Assembly: GCA_958295525.1 (NCBI GenBank)
Contig: OY282355.1
Coordinates: 1,029,504 to 1,093,503, forward strand
DNA from: an uncultured Dehalococcoidia bacterium
GTDB lineage: Bacteria; Chloroflexota; Dehalococcoidia; Lucifugimonadales; Australimonadaceae
Direction of reading: 5' to 3'
Length of the DNA stretch: 64,000 nucleotides
Made by a program: the position numbers and the translations under genes. Positions 24,410-33,165 of this stretch are shown one piece after another; position 1 is the first letter of the stretch; each line of letters begins with the position of its first letter. The notes beneath the pieces are model-generated. The model saw only the letters and a list, made by a program, of their open reading frames with translations. It made no database searches and was not told where the DNA came from.

Positions 24410-24660
24410 GGGGGGCGGGCGCCTCTTCCGCGCGCAGCGACCAGCGGCGAACCGGCTTGTCCGCGCCTCGCTTGCCGGTCTCGCTCGCCTACGCGATAGG
24501 AGGATCGCTGAATTCCGCGTTGGCGAGGGACGAGATTCCCGCCTACGCGGGAATGACGGGGCAAGGGACGAGATTCCCGCCGGCTGCGCCAGAGGCCATC
24601 CGCGCTCGCGGTTGGTTGTCGCAACGACCTCGCCTCGCGGGGCGTTCGCCCAGTCGTCCT
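24410..24660. other. Gene-free stretch with two palindromes
   Basis: The 250 bases between the Rieske and thrS stop codons hold one complete palindrome (24534-24556) and a partial one. Nothing else is recognisable. It probably ends both convergent transcripts. Confidence 0.6.
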
Positions 24661-26409
24661 CTACTCTCGCCGCGCCGCCTCCGCCGCGATGCGCGCGGCG
24701 ATCTCCGGCAGGGGCGTCAGGCCGAGGTTTTCGCCGGAGCGCAGGCGCGCCGCGGCCCCGCCCGCCTCCGCCTCCTTGTCGCCCACCACGAGCATATAGG
24801 GCGTCTTCTGCAATTGCGCGTCGCGTATCTTCGCGTTCATCCGCTCGCTACGGGCGTCGACGTGAGCGCGGACGCCCGCAGCCTCTAGGCGCTCGCGCGC
24901 CTGCTCCGCGTAGGCCAGGTGGCGGTCGGCGATGGGGATGATCTCGGCTTGCACCGGCGCGAGCCAAACGGGGAACGCGCCGCCGTAGTGCTCGATGATC
25001 ACGCCCAGAAAACGCTCGAGGCTGCCCAGCATCGCCCGATGAATCACGACCGGGCGCTTGCGCGCGCCGTCGGAGTCCACGAACTCGAGATCGAAGCGCT
25101 CCGGCAAGTTGTAGTCGAGTTGCACGGTGCTCAACTGCCACTCGCGCCCGATGGCGTCGGCGACGAAGAAGTCGATCTTGGGACCGTAGAACGCGCCTTC
25201 GCCCTGCGCGAGTTCGTACTCCATGCCCCGCCCGTCCAGCGCCGAGGCGAGCGCGCCCTCCGCCGCGTCCCACAAATCGTCGGCGCCGATGCGCTGCTCG
25301 GGCCGGAGCGACAGCGCGACGCGGACGTCGTCGAATCCGAACACGCCGAACGTCTCTTGCGTCATTCCGATGAACGACGCGACCTCGCTCTCGACCTGCT
25401 CGGGCGCGCAGAAGATGTGCGCGTCGTCCTGCGAGAACGTCCGCACGCGGGTGAGGCCATGCGTCACGCCGGAGCGTTCGTAGCGGTGGAGGCGTCCGAA
25501 GTCGGCGTAGCGGAGGGGCAACTCGCGGTAGGAATGGAGTTGCGAGCCGTAGAGGAGCGCCGCCGCCGGGCAGTTCATCGGCTTCACGGCGAACTCCTGA
25601 TCGTCCACGTAGGTGAAATACATATTCTCGCGGTAGTTGTCGTAGTGGCCGGAGCGCTTCCACAACTCCGCGTCGAACACCTGCGGCGTGATGACTTCCT
25701 GATAGCCATAGCGCTCGTAGAGGCCGCGCACGTAGGCGGTGAGCGCGTTGGCGAGCGCCGCGCCTTTCGGCAGAAAGAACGGGCTCGCCGGAGCGAGCCG
25801 GTCGAAGAAGAACAGCCCCAATTCCTGGCCGAGCCGCCGGTGATCGCGCCGCGCCGCCTCCTCCAAACGCCGCAGATGCGCGTCCAGCGCCTCTTGCGAC
25901 TCCCACGCGGTTCCGTAGATTCGCTGCAGCATTTCATTGCGCTCGTCGCCGCGCCAGTACGCGCCCGCCACGCTCGTCAACTTGAACGCCGCCGCCTCGC
26001 CGGTCGAGTCCACGTGCGGGCCCCGGCAAAGGTCAACGAACCCGTCGTGCTCGTAAGTCGTGATCGCCTCGCCGGCAGGGATGCCCGCGATGATCTCCAA
26101 CTTGAAGGGCTGACCGGCGAATCGCGCCTCCGCCTCGTCCCGCGTCAACTCCTTTGCCCGGAACGGCGCGTTCGCCGCGATCGTCTCGCGCATCCGCTCC
26201 TCGATGCGGACGAGGTCGTCGGGCGAGAACGGGCGCTCGACGGAGAAGTCGTAGTAGAAGCCGTCGGCGATGGGCGGCCCGACGGCGAACTTGGCGCCGG
26301 GGAAAAGATCGAGCGTCGCCTGCGCCATAACGTGCGCCGCCGAGTGGCGGATGCGGAACCGCAGGTCGTCGAGCCGTTGCTGTTCGGGAGACTTCTGCTT
26401 GACGGGCAT
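24661..26409 (-). CDS. thrS: Threonyl-tRNA synthetase lacking the TGS domain
   Basis: A 582-residue class II synthetase charging tRNA-Thr. The editing (SAD) domain is present, with RHSAAHVMAQ and CRGPHVDSTG metal/histidine motifs. The catalytic core has KPMNCPAAALLY, ADFGRLHRYERSGVTHGLTRVRTFSQDDAHIFC, YGPKIDFFV and the motif 3 stretch HRAMLGSLERFLGV. The C-terminal anticodon-binding domain ends the protein. The usual N-terminal TGS domain (about 60 residues) is missing, since the protein begins just before the SAD domain. A TAGAAT box ends six bases before the ATG, so this housekeeping gene is predicted to be leaderless. Confidence 0.95.
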   Translation of the reverse strand: MPVKQKSPEQQRLDDLRFRIRHSAAHVMAQATLDLFPGAKFAVGPPIADGFYYDFSVERPFSPDDLVRIEERMRETIAANAPFRAKELTRDEAEARFAGQPFKLEIIAGIPAGEAITTYEHDGFVDLCRGPHVDSTGEAAAFKLTSVAGAYWRGDERNEMLQRIYGTAWESQEALDAHLRRLEEAARRDHRRLGQELGLFFFDRLAPASPFFLPKGAALANALTAYVRGLYERYGYQEVITPQVFDAELWKRSGHYDNYRENMYFTYVDDQEFAVKPMNCPAAALLYGSQLHSYRELPLRYADFGRLHRYERSGVTHGLTRVRTFSQDDAHIFCAPEQVESEVASFIGMTQETFGVFGFDDVRVALSLRPEQRIGADDLWDAAEGALASALDGRGMEYELAQGEGAFYGPKIDFFVADAIGREWQLSTVQLDYNLPERFDLEFVDSDGARKRPVVIHRAMLGSLERFLGVIIEHYGGAFPVWLAPVQAEIIPIADRHLAYAEQARERLEAAGVRAHVDARSERMNAKIRDAQLQKTPYMLVVGDKEAEAGGAAARLRSGENLGLTPLPEIAARIAAEAARRE

Positions 26410-26415
26410 AGCGTG

Positions 26416-26421
26416 ATTCTA
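26416..26421 (-). promoter_or_regulatory. -10 box TAGAAT, leaderless type, for thrS
   Basis: On the minus strand TAGAAT ends six bases before the thrS ATG, which places the transcription start at or next to the A of the ATG. Confidence 0.55.
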
Positions 26422-26565
26422 CCAGCAACGCCGCCAGGCGGCGCGCGGCGAAGTTGACGCCGATGCAGCGCGACAGCAGCCCATTGCGCCGTCCGCCCCT
26501 TGTCGCGGAGACTGCGTTTAGGCGGCCTCGACGCCGCCCGACAACAACTCGCAGGGAGTCCCGAA

Positions 26566-27096
26566 ATGCAGGCCAGCGACGCCATCGCCCCGCAGTCCGG
26601 CGGAACCGCCGAGCGCAGAGAGTCCATCTGGAGCGTCAACGAGCGCTGGCGGGGGCTCTACTTCGCCTTCTTCCTGTTGCTGATGAGCGCGGGCTCCGTG
26701 TTCGTCGCGTGGCACGAGGCGCTCGGCGCGGGAGCGGGCGGCGGGGTGGTACAATGGGTCGTGGACGTTCTCGCGGGCGAGGCGTCCGCGGCAGTGGCCT
26801 CGGCGGGGCTGTCCCTGTGCATAACGGAGGTTGTGATGCTCTCAACGCTGCTGGGCAGGAAACTGGACGAGCGCAAGACGCGCCTTCTCAACGAAGGCCG
26901 ACGCGAAGGGCGGCGCGAAGGTCGGCGCGAGGGGCGCGCAGAGGGGCGCAACGAAGGCCGCCTCAGGGAGCGCGCCGTGCGGGACGCCGCATGGGACGCC
27001 TGGCTGGAGCGGATGATGGCCGCTCAGTCGAAAGGCGAGCCCTTCACGGAACCGCCGCCCTCCCGCCGCGCCGACGACGCCAACGGCGCGGCGTAG
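26566..27096 (+). CDS. Two-helix membrane protein with EGR repeats
   Basis: A 176-residue protein of unknown function. Residues about 30-50 and 70-95 are hydrophobic membrane segments. They are followed by a charged cytoplasmic tail with five to six tandem EGRR/EGRA/EGRN tetrapeptides, likely a helical or coiled segment, and a Pro-rich end. The ATG at 26566 is chosen for the AGGGAG site eight bases upstream. The region from STLLGRKLDE to the stop is duplicated immediately downstream. Confidence 0.65.
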   Translation: MQASDAIAPQSGGTAERRESIWSVNERWRGLYFAFFLLLMSAGSVFVAWHEALGAGAGGGVVQWVVDVLAGEASAAVASAGLSLCITEVVMLSTLLGRKLDERKTRLLNEGRREGRREGRREGRAEGRNEGRLRERAVRDAAWDAWLERMMAAQSKGEPFTEPPPSRRADDANGAA

Positions 27097-27103
27097 CGCC
27101 TCG

Positions 27104-27340
27104 ATGCTCTCAACGCTGCTGGGCAGGAAACTGGACGAGCGCAAGACGCGCCTTCTCAACGAAGGCCGCGTGGAAGGTCGGCGCGAAGGCCGCAACGAAG
27201 GTCGCGCGGAAGGCCGCCTCAGGGAGCGCGCCGCGTGGGACGCCTGGCTGGAGCGGATGATGGCCGCTCAGGCGAAAGGCGAGCCCTTCACGGAACCGCC
27301 GCCCTCCCGCCGCGCGGACGACGCCAACGGCGCGGCGTAG
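27104..27340 (+). pseudogene. Tandem partial copy of the EGR-repeat gene 3' end
   Basis: A 78-residue frame that is nearly identical to the last 87 residues of the preceding gene, starting at the same MLSTLLGRKLDERKTRLLNEGR stretch but with fewer EGR units and a short deletion. It lacks the membrane part. There is an ATG seven bases after the preceding stop but no convincing ribosome site. It is most likely the by-product of a tandem duplication of about 240 bp; a free soluble tail protein is possible. Confidence 0.6.
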
Positions 27341-27379
27341 CGACAGCGGCTGCGGGAGAATTCCTAAGTCTGCGACGAC

Positions 27380-27545
27380 GGGACAGGGGGCGAGATTCCC
27401 GCCTACGCGGGAATGACGGGGCAGGGGGCGAGGTTCCCGCCTGCGCGGGAATGACGGGACAGGGGGGCGGGGTTCCCGCCTGCGCGGGAATGACGGGACA
27501 GGGGGGCGAGATTCCCGCCTACGCGGGAATGACGGGGATGACGAT
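27380..27545. repeat. Palindromic repeat array
   Basis: Four palindromes in one orientation with a 40-45 bp period lie between the convergent EGR-repeat gene and otsA. Confidence 0.85.
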
Positions 27546-27574
27546 GAGGGCAGGGGCGACGGGGGAGCCTGCTC

Positions 27575-29098
27575 TCATCCGTCGAGCGCGGCGAGGTCGG
27601 ATAGTTGGCGGCGCAGCCAGTCAACGATGTCCTCGCGCTCGATGCAGTCGCGCATTAGGTTGGCGCGGCGTTCGCGTTCCTCCGGGGGCATCGTGAGCGC
27701 TTGATGCAGCGCCCGCGCCGCCCCTTCCACGTCCGCCGGAGCGACCGGCAGCGCGCCGACGCGCAACTGCTCGTAGGCGCCCGCCGTCTCCGAAAGAATT
27801 AGCACGCCGTTCTTGCGGTTGACGATGGGGCCTTCCTTCGCAACGAGGTTCATGCCGTCAATGACCGCGTTGACCAGCAGGGCGTCGTAGCGCCGCATTC
27901 CCGCGATGGCCTGCGCGTAGTTGTTCTCGTAGAAAACCTGAATCGGCGTCCAATCCGGCGTTCCGAACCGCTCGTTGACGCGCCGGACGGCCGCGTCCGT
28001 CTCCTCGACGTAGCGCTGATATTGCCGGATGTGCGTGCGGGAGGGGACGAGAAACGCGAGGAAGCGCACCTCGCCTTGAAACTCGGGATGACGGTCGAGC
28101 AGCGTCTCGTAGGCCAAGAAGCCGCGGATGATGTTCTTGCTGGGCTCGGCGCGGTCCACCCGGACGATGGTTTGCTTGCCCAACAGCGGACGGATGCGCT
28201 CGTCGTGCTCGATGGCGCGGGGGGAATCGGCGATCTGGCGCACCTCGTTCACGTCGATGGAGATGGGGTAGTTGCGGACGAGGGTCACGCGCCCGTTGTA
28301 GGTCACCGAGCGCTCGCGGTAGTCCACTGAGGCGTTGTCTAGGAAGGCGTCGCAACTGCCGAGGAACGAGCGGACGTCGCGCCCCGCTTGGAAGCCCACG
28401 ATGTCGGCGCTGCAGAGGCTTTCGCAAATGGCGGAGCGGATCATCGCGGGCAGGAGTTCCCAGTAACTCGCGGTCGGCCAGGGAATATGCACGAACTGGT
28501 GGATGCGGGCATGCGGCAACCGCTTCCGCACCATTCCTGGGACGAGGTACAACTGATAGTCGTGCACCATCACGAGCGGCCTGTCGTCCGAGCGGTTCGC
28601 CTCCTCCACGGCGGCCTCCGCGAATTGGCGGTTGACCTCCACGTAGCCGTTCTCCCAGGCGTCGTAGACGGCGGCGTCGACCCGCGGGGTGTAGGGCGAA
28701 CTCCACATATAGTGCTGAATGAACCACAGCAGCGGGTTGCAGATGATGTTGTAGTGCTTGTGGTAGGCGCGGCGCGGGGTGTTGATGAAGCGGACGGAGA
28801 CGCGCTGCCCCGGGAGGGGCGAGGGGACGGCCCGCCCTTCGTTGGCGACTGCGGCGCGGCGGTCGCCGTCGCTCATCGCCGAGGCGATCCACGTGAAGTC
28901 GACGTGATTCGTCAGGCCGCTGAGCGCGGTGACCACGCCGCCGCTGCCTCGCCGCGCCTGCAGCGCTCCGCCTGCGGCGGCGTGATACTCCATCGGGCCG
29001 CGGTTGGAGACGAGAATCAGGCGCTGGCCGCGCAGAAGATCGGCGGCGAGCGATTGCAAGGAGTTCTGCTCGGCGGAGCCGGGGGCGCGTTCAGTCAT
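27575..29098 (-). CDS. otsA: Trehalose-6-phosphate synthase-like glycosyltransferase (GT20)
   Basis: A 507-residue GT20 retaining glycosyltransferase that would join a nucleotide-activated glucose to glucose-6-phosphate. The N-terminal LILVSNRGP loop, VMVHDYQLYLVP, HIPWPTASYWELLP, VDRAEPSKNIIRGFLAYE and the C-terminal VIDGMNLVAKEGP are characteristic. No otsB phosphatase is adjacent, and several OtsA residues differ, so glucosylglycerol-phosphate synthase is an alternative. The role is probably compatible-solute synthesis. GGAGG precedes the ATG. Confidence 0.83.
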   Translation of the reverse strand: MTERAPGSAEQNSLQSLAADLLRGQRLILVSNRGPMEYHAAAGGALQARRGSGGVVTALSGLTNHVDFTWIASAMSDGDRRAAVANEGRAVPSPLPGQRVSVRFINTPRRAYHKHYNIICNPLLWFIQHYMWSSPYTPRVDAAVYDAWENGYVEVNRQFAEAAVEEANRSDDRPLVMVHDYQLYLVPGMVRKRLPHARIHQFVHIPWPTASYWELLPAMIRSAICESLCSADIVGFQAGRDVRSFLGSCDAFLDNASVDYRERSVTYNGRVTLVRNYPISIDVNEVRQIADSPRAIEHDERIRPLLGKQTIVRVDRAEPSKNIIRGFLAYETLLDRHPEFQGEVRFLAFLVPSRTHIRQYQRYVEETDAAVRRVNERFGTPDWTPIQVFYENNYAQAIAGMRRYDALLVNAVIDGMNLVAKEGPIVNRKNGVLILSETAGAYEQLRVGALPVAPADVEGAARALHQALTMPPEERERRANLMRDCIEREDIVDWLRRQLSDLAALDG

Positions 29099-29604
29099 CG
29101 GCCATCCTCCGCGCCCCGCCGCGCCGCGTGCGTTCGGATGTAGGCCATGCGCTCACGCTACCACACGAACGCGGGCGGGTCAAACGCGCGGGGCGTCTGC
29201 GGAGGGGGAGGGGGCGCCCCTCTTACCGTCATTCCCGCGCAGGCGGGAATGACGCCCCCTGTCCTCTGACCTGCCCTGACAGCGCAGGCGGGAACCTACC
29301 CCCCGGCGCAAAACCCGTTCCCCGCCTTGCCCAAGCCGATCCCTCAATTATGACACGCGCTCGTTGCGCCGCGCTGTCACGCCCTGCTACGATGGATCCG
29401 CCGCCTGCCTGCAACCCTCTCAACGGCGCGGCCGACGCCCCAACTCAACGGAGGAATGAGCGCAAATGAGCGCTTTTGAGCGCTTTTCCACGGAAACCGG
29501 CCTTCCCGCCGCCCATCGGGACCCTTGCATAACTGTCCGTCCTGACCGCGAAAGCGGGAACCTCCTGGGGCATAGGCGGGAACCTCGCCTGCTCTCTTCT
29601 CCCG
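29099..29604. other. Gene-poor stretch with inverted repeat copies and a dispersed duplicate
   Basis: Two palindromes lie near 29230-29294, one in each sense. From about 29306 to 29492 the sequence is an imperfect copy of 39848-39966 and ends in the same ATGAGCGCTTTTGAGCGC stretch. A frame of about 50 codons could start at 29466 but shows no protein-like features. No gene is supported. Confidence 0.5.
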
Positions 29605-30456
29605 ATGGGCGAAAGGGATAGAGCGGTGACGGAGGCAAAGCGAGGAGCGGCCAATGCGCTCCGCCTCGCGCTGCCGCTGATCGCCGCGCTCGCGCTCGCC
29701 GCGTGCGGGGATGCGTCGGCTACGCCTACGGCGACCCCAACGCCTAGCGCAGCGCCTACCCTCGCGGCCATCCCGACGTCGCCCGCCGCGACCCCTACCC
29801 TACCCGCAACGCCCCCCGCGCCTGCTCCTCCAGCAACCTCAACCCCTACCCCAACGCTTACGCCTGCTCCCGCCGCGACGCCGACTCCGACGTCCGTCCC
29901 GACGGCGCCCGCCGCGCCTACGCCAACCTCTATACCCACGCCCACCCTCACGCCCATCGCCACGCCTGCGCCGACTTCTCCGCCCGCTCCTGAGCCTACA
30001 CTCGCGCCTACGCCCACCGCCGCACTTGCGCCGACCTCTCCCCCCACGCCTGGGCCTACGCTCGCGCCCGGCTATGATCAGGTTGACGTCGTCGTGGGGG
30101 GGTTCACGTTTAGGGCTGACGTAGCGGACACCCCCAGCCTGCGGACGCTTGGGCTCGGCGGCCGCGATTCCCTCGCGCCGGACAGAGCGATGTGGTTCGT
30201 GTTCGACCGCGCCGCGCCCCGATCGTTCTGGATGCGCGGCATGCGCTTTCCTCTCGACATCGTGTGGGTTTCGGACGGCTACGTGGTGACGGGCGTCGCC
30301 GAGCGCGTTCCTCATCCCGAACCCGGGACGCCCTCCAGGGAACTTCCCACCTACTACTCCATCGTCCCCGCGCGCTACGTGCTGGAGATCAACGCCGGAC
30401 TCGCCAGCGAATTGGGCATCGTCCCTGGCTCGCGGATAACCGTCGCGCCCCGCTGA
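29605..30456 (+). CDS. DUF192 lipoprotein with long Pro/Thr-rich linker
   Basis: A 283-residue predicted lipoprotein. The signal has LIAALALAAC, with the lipid Cys near residue 34. About 120 residues of Pro/Thr/Ala-rich low-complexity linker follow, then a C-terminal DUF192 domain: FRADVADTPSLRTLGLGGR, WFVFDRAAPRSFWMRGMRFPLDIVWV and YVLEINAGLASELGI. The function of DUF192 is not established; it is often secreted or membrane-bound. The start may instead be the GTG at 29626, which has AGGG eight bases upstream and gives a more usual signal length. Confidence 0.8.
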   Translation: MGERDRAVTEAKRGAANALRLALPLIAALALAACGDASATPTATPTPSAAPTLAAIPTSPAATPTLPATPPAPAPPATSTPTPTLTPAPAATPTPTSVPTAPAAPTPTSIPTPTLTPIATPAPTSPPAPEPTLAPTPTAALAPTSPPTPGPTLAPGYDQVDVVVGGFTFRADVADTPSLRTLGLGGRDSLAPDRAMWFVFDRAAPRSFWMRGMRFPLDIVWVSDGYVVTGVAERVPHPEPGTPSRELPTYYSIVPARYVLEINAGLASELGIVPGSRITVAPR

Positions 30457-30579
30457 CACCCCGTTGCGCTATCCTTCGCCGGACTCGCCCCGTTCCGGCG
30501 GACTCGGCTTGTCCGCTCCGCCTGCACAGGCAGGAATCCAAGAGGCGGGAACTCAAGAGGCGCGTCAGGAGGCTGCCCG

Positions 30580-30921
30580 ATGATCTACGAAATGCGAACC
30601 TACGAGGCGCTGCCCGGCAAACTCCGCACCCTCGTTGCCCGATTCGCCGGCGTCACGCATCCGCTCTTCCTCAAGCACGGCTTCCGCCCGGTGGGCTATT
30701 GGACGGAAGCCGTCGGCGAGAACAACAAACTGCACTATATGCTGGCATGGCGGGACGACGCTGAGCGGGGCGAGAAGTGGGCCGCGTTCCGCGACGACCC
30801 GGAGCGCGTCCGCGCGTTCGCCGAATCCGAAAAGGACGGACTCCTCGTCGCCAAGATCTCCAACCGCATCTGGGAGGCGACGGCGTTCTCTCCGCCCATT
30901 CCGTTCCCCAACGACTCCTAG
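30580..30921 (+). CDS. NIPSNAP-family protein
   Basis: A 113-residue dimeric alpha-beta-barrel-type protein of the NIPSNAP family. MIYEMRTYEALPGKL, the LFLKHGFRPVGYWT strand-helix region and LAWRDDAERGEKWAAFRDDPE are typical. Family members are often encoded near catabolic genes and their activity is unclear. AGGAGG lies eight bases before the ATG. Confidence 0.85.
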   Translation: MIYEMRTYEALPGKLRTLVARFAGVTHPLFLKHGFRPVGYWTEAVGENNKLHYMLAWRDDAERGEKWAAFRDDPERVRAFAESEKDGLLVAKISNRIWEATAFSPPIPFPNDS

Positions 30922-30978
30922 CCGCGCCGCGCGCGTCTCCGGGGTTCCGGGGGCGCGCTCTCTAACGGCGGCATGCGC

Positions 30979-30984
30979 TACAAT
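30979..30984 (+). promoter_or_regulatory. -10 box TACAAT for tRNA-Gln
   Basis: TACAAT lies 22 bases before the mature 5' end of the tRNA-Gln gene, consistent with a short 5' leader removed by RNase P. Confidence 0.55.
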
Positions 30985-31006
30985 AGAGGGAGCGAAGGCG
31001 CATCAA

Positions 31007-31080
31007 TGCCCCGTAGTGCAGCGGTAGCACAGCAGACTTTGGATCTGTTGGCCCTGGTTCGAATCCAGGCGGGGCAGCCA
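31007..31080 (+). tRNA. tRNA-Gln (anticodon UUG)
   Basis: A full cloverleaf can be drawn. The acceptor stem TGCCCCG (31007-31013) pairs perfectly with CGGGGCA (31070-31076). The anticodon stem CAGAC/ATCTG holds the loop CTTTGGA with anticodon TTG. GGTTCGAATCC forms the T arm, and CCA is encoded at 31078-31080. Confidence 0.95.
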
Positions 31081-31138
31081 GCCGCCTTGTTATCCGACGC
31101 TGCAGACATTCGCGTAACTTCCATGCCCCAATGGAACG

Positions 31139-31572
31139 ATGGGGCAAGGGGCGAGGTTCCCGCCTGCGCGGGAACGACGGGGCAAGGGGGGCGAGGTTCC
31201 CGCCTGCGCGGGAACGACGGGGCAAGGGGGGCGAGGTTCCCGCCTGCGCGGGAACGACGGGGCAAGGGGCGAGGTTCCCGCCTGCGCGGGAACGACGGGG
31301 CAAGGGGGGCGAGGTTCCCGCCTCGCGGGAACGACGCAGGGCAAGGGGCGAGATTCCCGCATGCGCGGGAACGATGGGGCAAAGGGGCGAGGTTTCCGCC
31401 TGCGCGGGAACGACGCAGGGCAAGGGGCGAGATTCCCGCATGCGCGGGAACGACGGGGCAAGGGGCGAGATTCCCGCATGCGCGGGAACGTCGGGGCAAG
31501 GGGCGGGGTTCCCGCCTGCGCGGGAACGACGGGGCAAGGGGCGAGGTTCCCGCCTCGCGGGAACGACGGGGG
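31139..31572. repeat. Tandem array of palindromic repeats, about 40-bp period
   Basis: About eleven palindromes in a head-to-tail array with a regular unit of about 39-42 bp. Most read TTCCCGCCTGCGCGGGAA; three read CATGCG in the centre and two have shortened loops. Spacers are nearly identical G-rich sequence (CGACGGGGCAAGGGG), so this is a tandem repeat and not a CRISPR. A TATAAC box follows at about 31597. Confidence 0.9.
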
Positions 31573-31637
31573 GCGGCAGGCTCCAGTTTGCGGTACTATA
31601 ACGCCGCCATTCCCACGCGCCGGAGGAACCGAACCCG

Positions 31638-32660
31638 ATGATCATAGACGCGCACGGCCACTACACCACCGCGCCGGCGGGCGTGCAGATTTTCCGCGCC
31701 ACCCAGATCGCCTCGATGGGCGCGCCGGTCAAGCACCCCGTCAACGTCAGCGACGACCAGATACGCGCCTCGCTGGAGAACGGCCAACTCAAACTGCAGA
31801 ACGAGCGCGGCACGGACGTCGCCTTCTTCTCGCCGCGCGCCTCCTGGATGGGGCACCACTTCGGCGGGCCGCTCGTCAGCCGCTATTGGACGGAGGTCAA
31901 CAACGACGTCATCAAGCGCGTCTGCGACCTCTACCCCGACAGATTCATCGGCGTCTGCTCCCTCCCCCAGTCGCCCGGCGTCCCCCCGGAGAAGGGCGTC
32001 GTCCAGGAACTCGAGCGCGCCGTCAACGACCTCGGCTTCGTCGGATGCAACCTCAACCCCGACCCCTCCGGCGGCTACTGGACCGACCCGCCGCTCGGCG
32101 ACCGCTACTGGTATCCCCTCTACGAGAAGATGGTCGAATTGGACGTTCCCGCGATGATTCACGGCTCCGCCACGTGCAACCGCGCATTCACGACCACCGG
32201 CTCCCACTATATGAACGTGGACAACACCGGCTTCGTCCAGTTGCTGGACTCCAGCGTCTACAAAGACTTTCCCACGATCAAGTTCGTTATGCCGCACGGC
32301 GGCGGGGCGATCCCCTACCAGTACGCCCGTTTCAAGGGGCTGAGCATTATGGCCAAGCGCGAGCCGTTCGACGAGTTCCTCAGCCGGATGTTCTTCGACA
32401 CGGCGATTTACAGCCAGGCCGCGATGGAATATCTGCTCAAGACCATCGGCGTGGACAACGTGCTCTTCGCGTCCGAAATGATCGGCGGCGTGCAGGCCGA
32501 GGATCCGCTCACGGGCCGTCAGTACGACGACAACAAGCCTTACCTCGACGCCATCGAGTGGCTCACGGACGACGACAAGAGCAAACTCTTCCGCGGCAAC
32601 GCCCTCCGCGCCTATCCCCGCGCCCGCGCCCGAATCGAGCGCATCGAGAGCGGAGGATAG
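31638..32660 (+). CDS. Amidohydrolase_2 family protein, 4-oxalomesaconate hydratase (LigJ)-like
   Basis: A 340-residue metal-dependent TIM-barrel enzyme. MIIDAHGHYTT gives the first metal histidines; MIHGSATC, MPHGGGAIPY and the acidic residue in LFASEMIGG follow. This pattern resembles LigJ-type 4-oxalomesaconate hydratases of the protocatechuate/gallate 4,5-cleavage route more than classical deacetylases. No other gene of that route is seen here, so the substrate is uncertain. A GGAGG site lies 11 bases upstream of the ATG. Confidence 0.8.
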   Translation: MIIDAHGHYTTAPAGVQIFRATQIASMGAPVKHPVNVSDDQIRASLENGQLKLQNERGTDVAFFSPRASWMGHHFGGPLVSRYWTEVNNDVIKRVCDLYPDRFIGVCSLPQSPGVPPEKGVVQELERAVNDLGFVGCNLNPDPSGGYWTDPPLGDRYWYPLYEKMVELDVPAMIHGSATCNRAFTTTGSHYMNVDNTGFVQLLDSSVYKDFPTIKFVMPHGGGAIPYQYARFKGLSIMAKREPFDEFLSRMFFDTAIYSQAAMEYLLKTIGVDNVLFASEMIGGVQAEDPLTGRQYDDNKPYLDAIEWLTDDDKSKLFRGNALRAYPRARARIERIESGG

Positions 32661-32677
32661 GGGCGCAAGCGCCGCGC

Positions 32678-33073
32678 CTACGCCGCGTCCCGCACGGTGA
32701 CGGCGACGACTCCCTGCGACTCCCGCGTCTTGTAGAGATCGGGCCGCATAGACGGCGGGAACGCATCCCGAACCCGCTGCGCGTCCACCGCCGTCACCGT
32801 GCTGGGCTTCCGCCACTGGAAGAGCACGCCCGCCTCGAACGCGCGACCCCTCTCGCCGGCGCCGCCCTCCAGCCGGGGCTGCATCCCCGCCCTCGCCGCT
32901 CCCGTCAGCGTCGCGCCGACGCTGCTGAACGCCGCGCCCAGCCGCGCCAGTTGCCCGCACGTGAATCGGGCGTTCGGCTCGGCCAGCAGTCCGGCCAGAC
33001 TCTCCAGCGCGTCGCCGGGCAGAAGCGCGCCCAACTCTTCTATGGGATTGACATTCGGATTCGCAGTCGCCAT
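32678..33073 (-). CDS. Conserved-looking hypothetical protein
   Basis: A 131-residue soluble protein of unknown function. It has an N-terminal helical half (PIEELGALLPGDALESLAGLLAEPNARFTCGQLARLGAAFSS region) and a basic C-terminal half. AAGGAGG lies five to six bases before the ATG at 33073, which supports translation. The codon pattern is like its neighbours. It sits downstream of the second Rieske gene on the same strand with a 92-base gap. I do not recognise the family. Confidence 0.6.
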   Translation of the reverse strand: MATANPNVNPIEELGALLPGDALESLAGLLAEPNARFTCGQLARLGAAFSSVGATLTGAARAGMQPRLEGGAGERGRAFEAGVLFQWRKPSTVTAVDAQRVRDAFPPSMRPDLYKTRESQGVVAVTVRDAA

Positions 33074-33165
33074 TGTCCGCCTCCTTGCGAAGTTCGCTGG
33101 CGTCCACTCTACAGGGGGGAGCGGGGCGCCGCGCAAGGGGCGGGTGTCCGCCTTCCTAATGCCCC

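Noticed and set aside
31139-31572. Possible CRISPR array
   Set aside because: The intervals between palindromes are themselves repeated and G-rich instead of unique spacers, and no cas genes are present.
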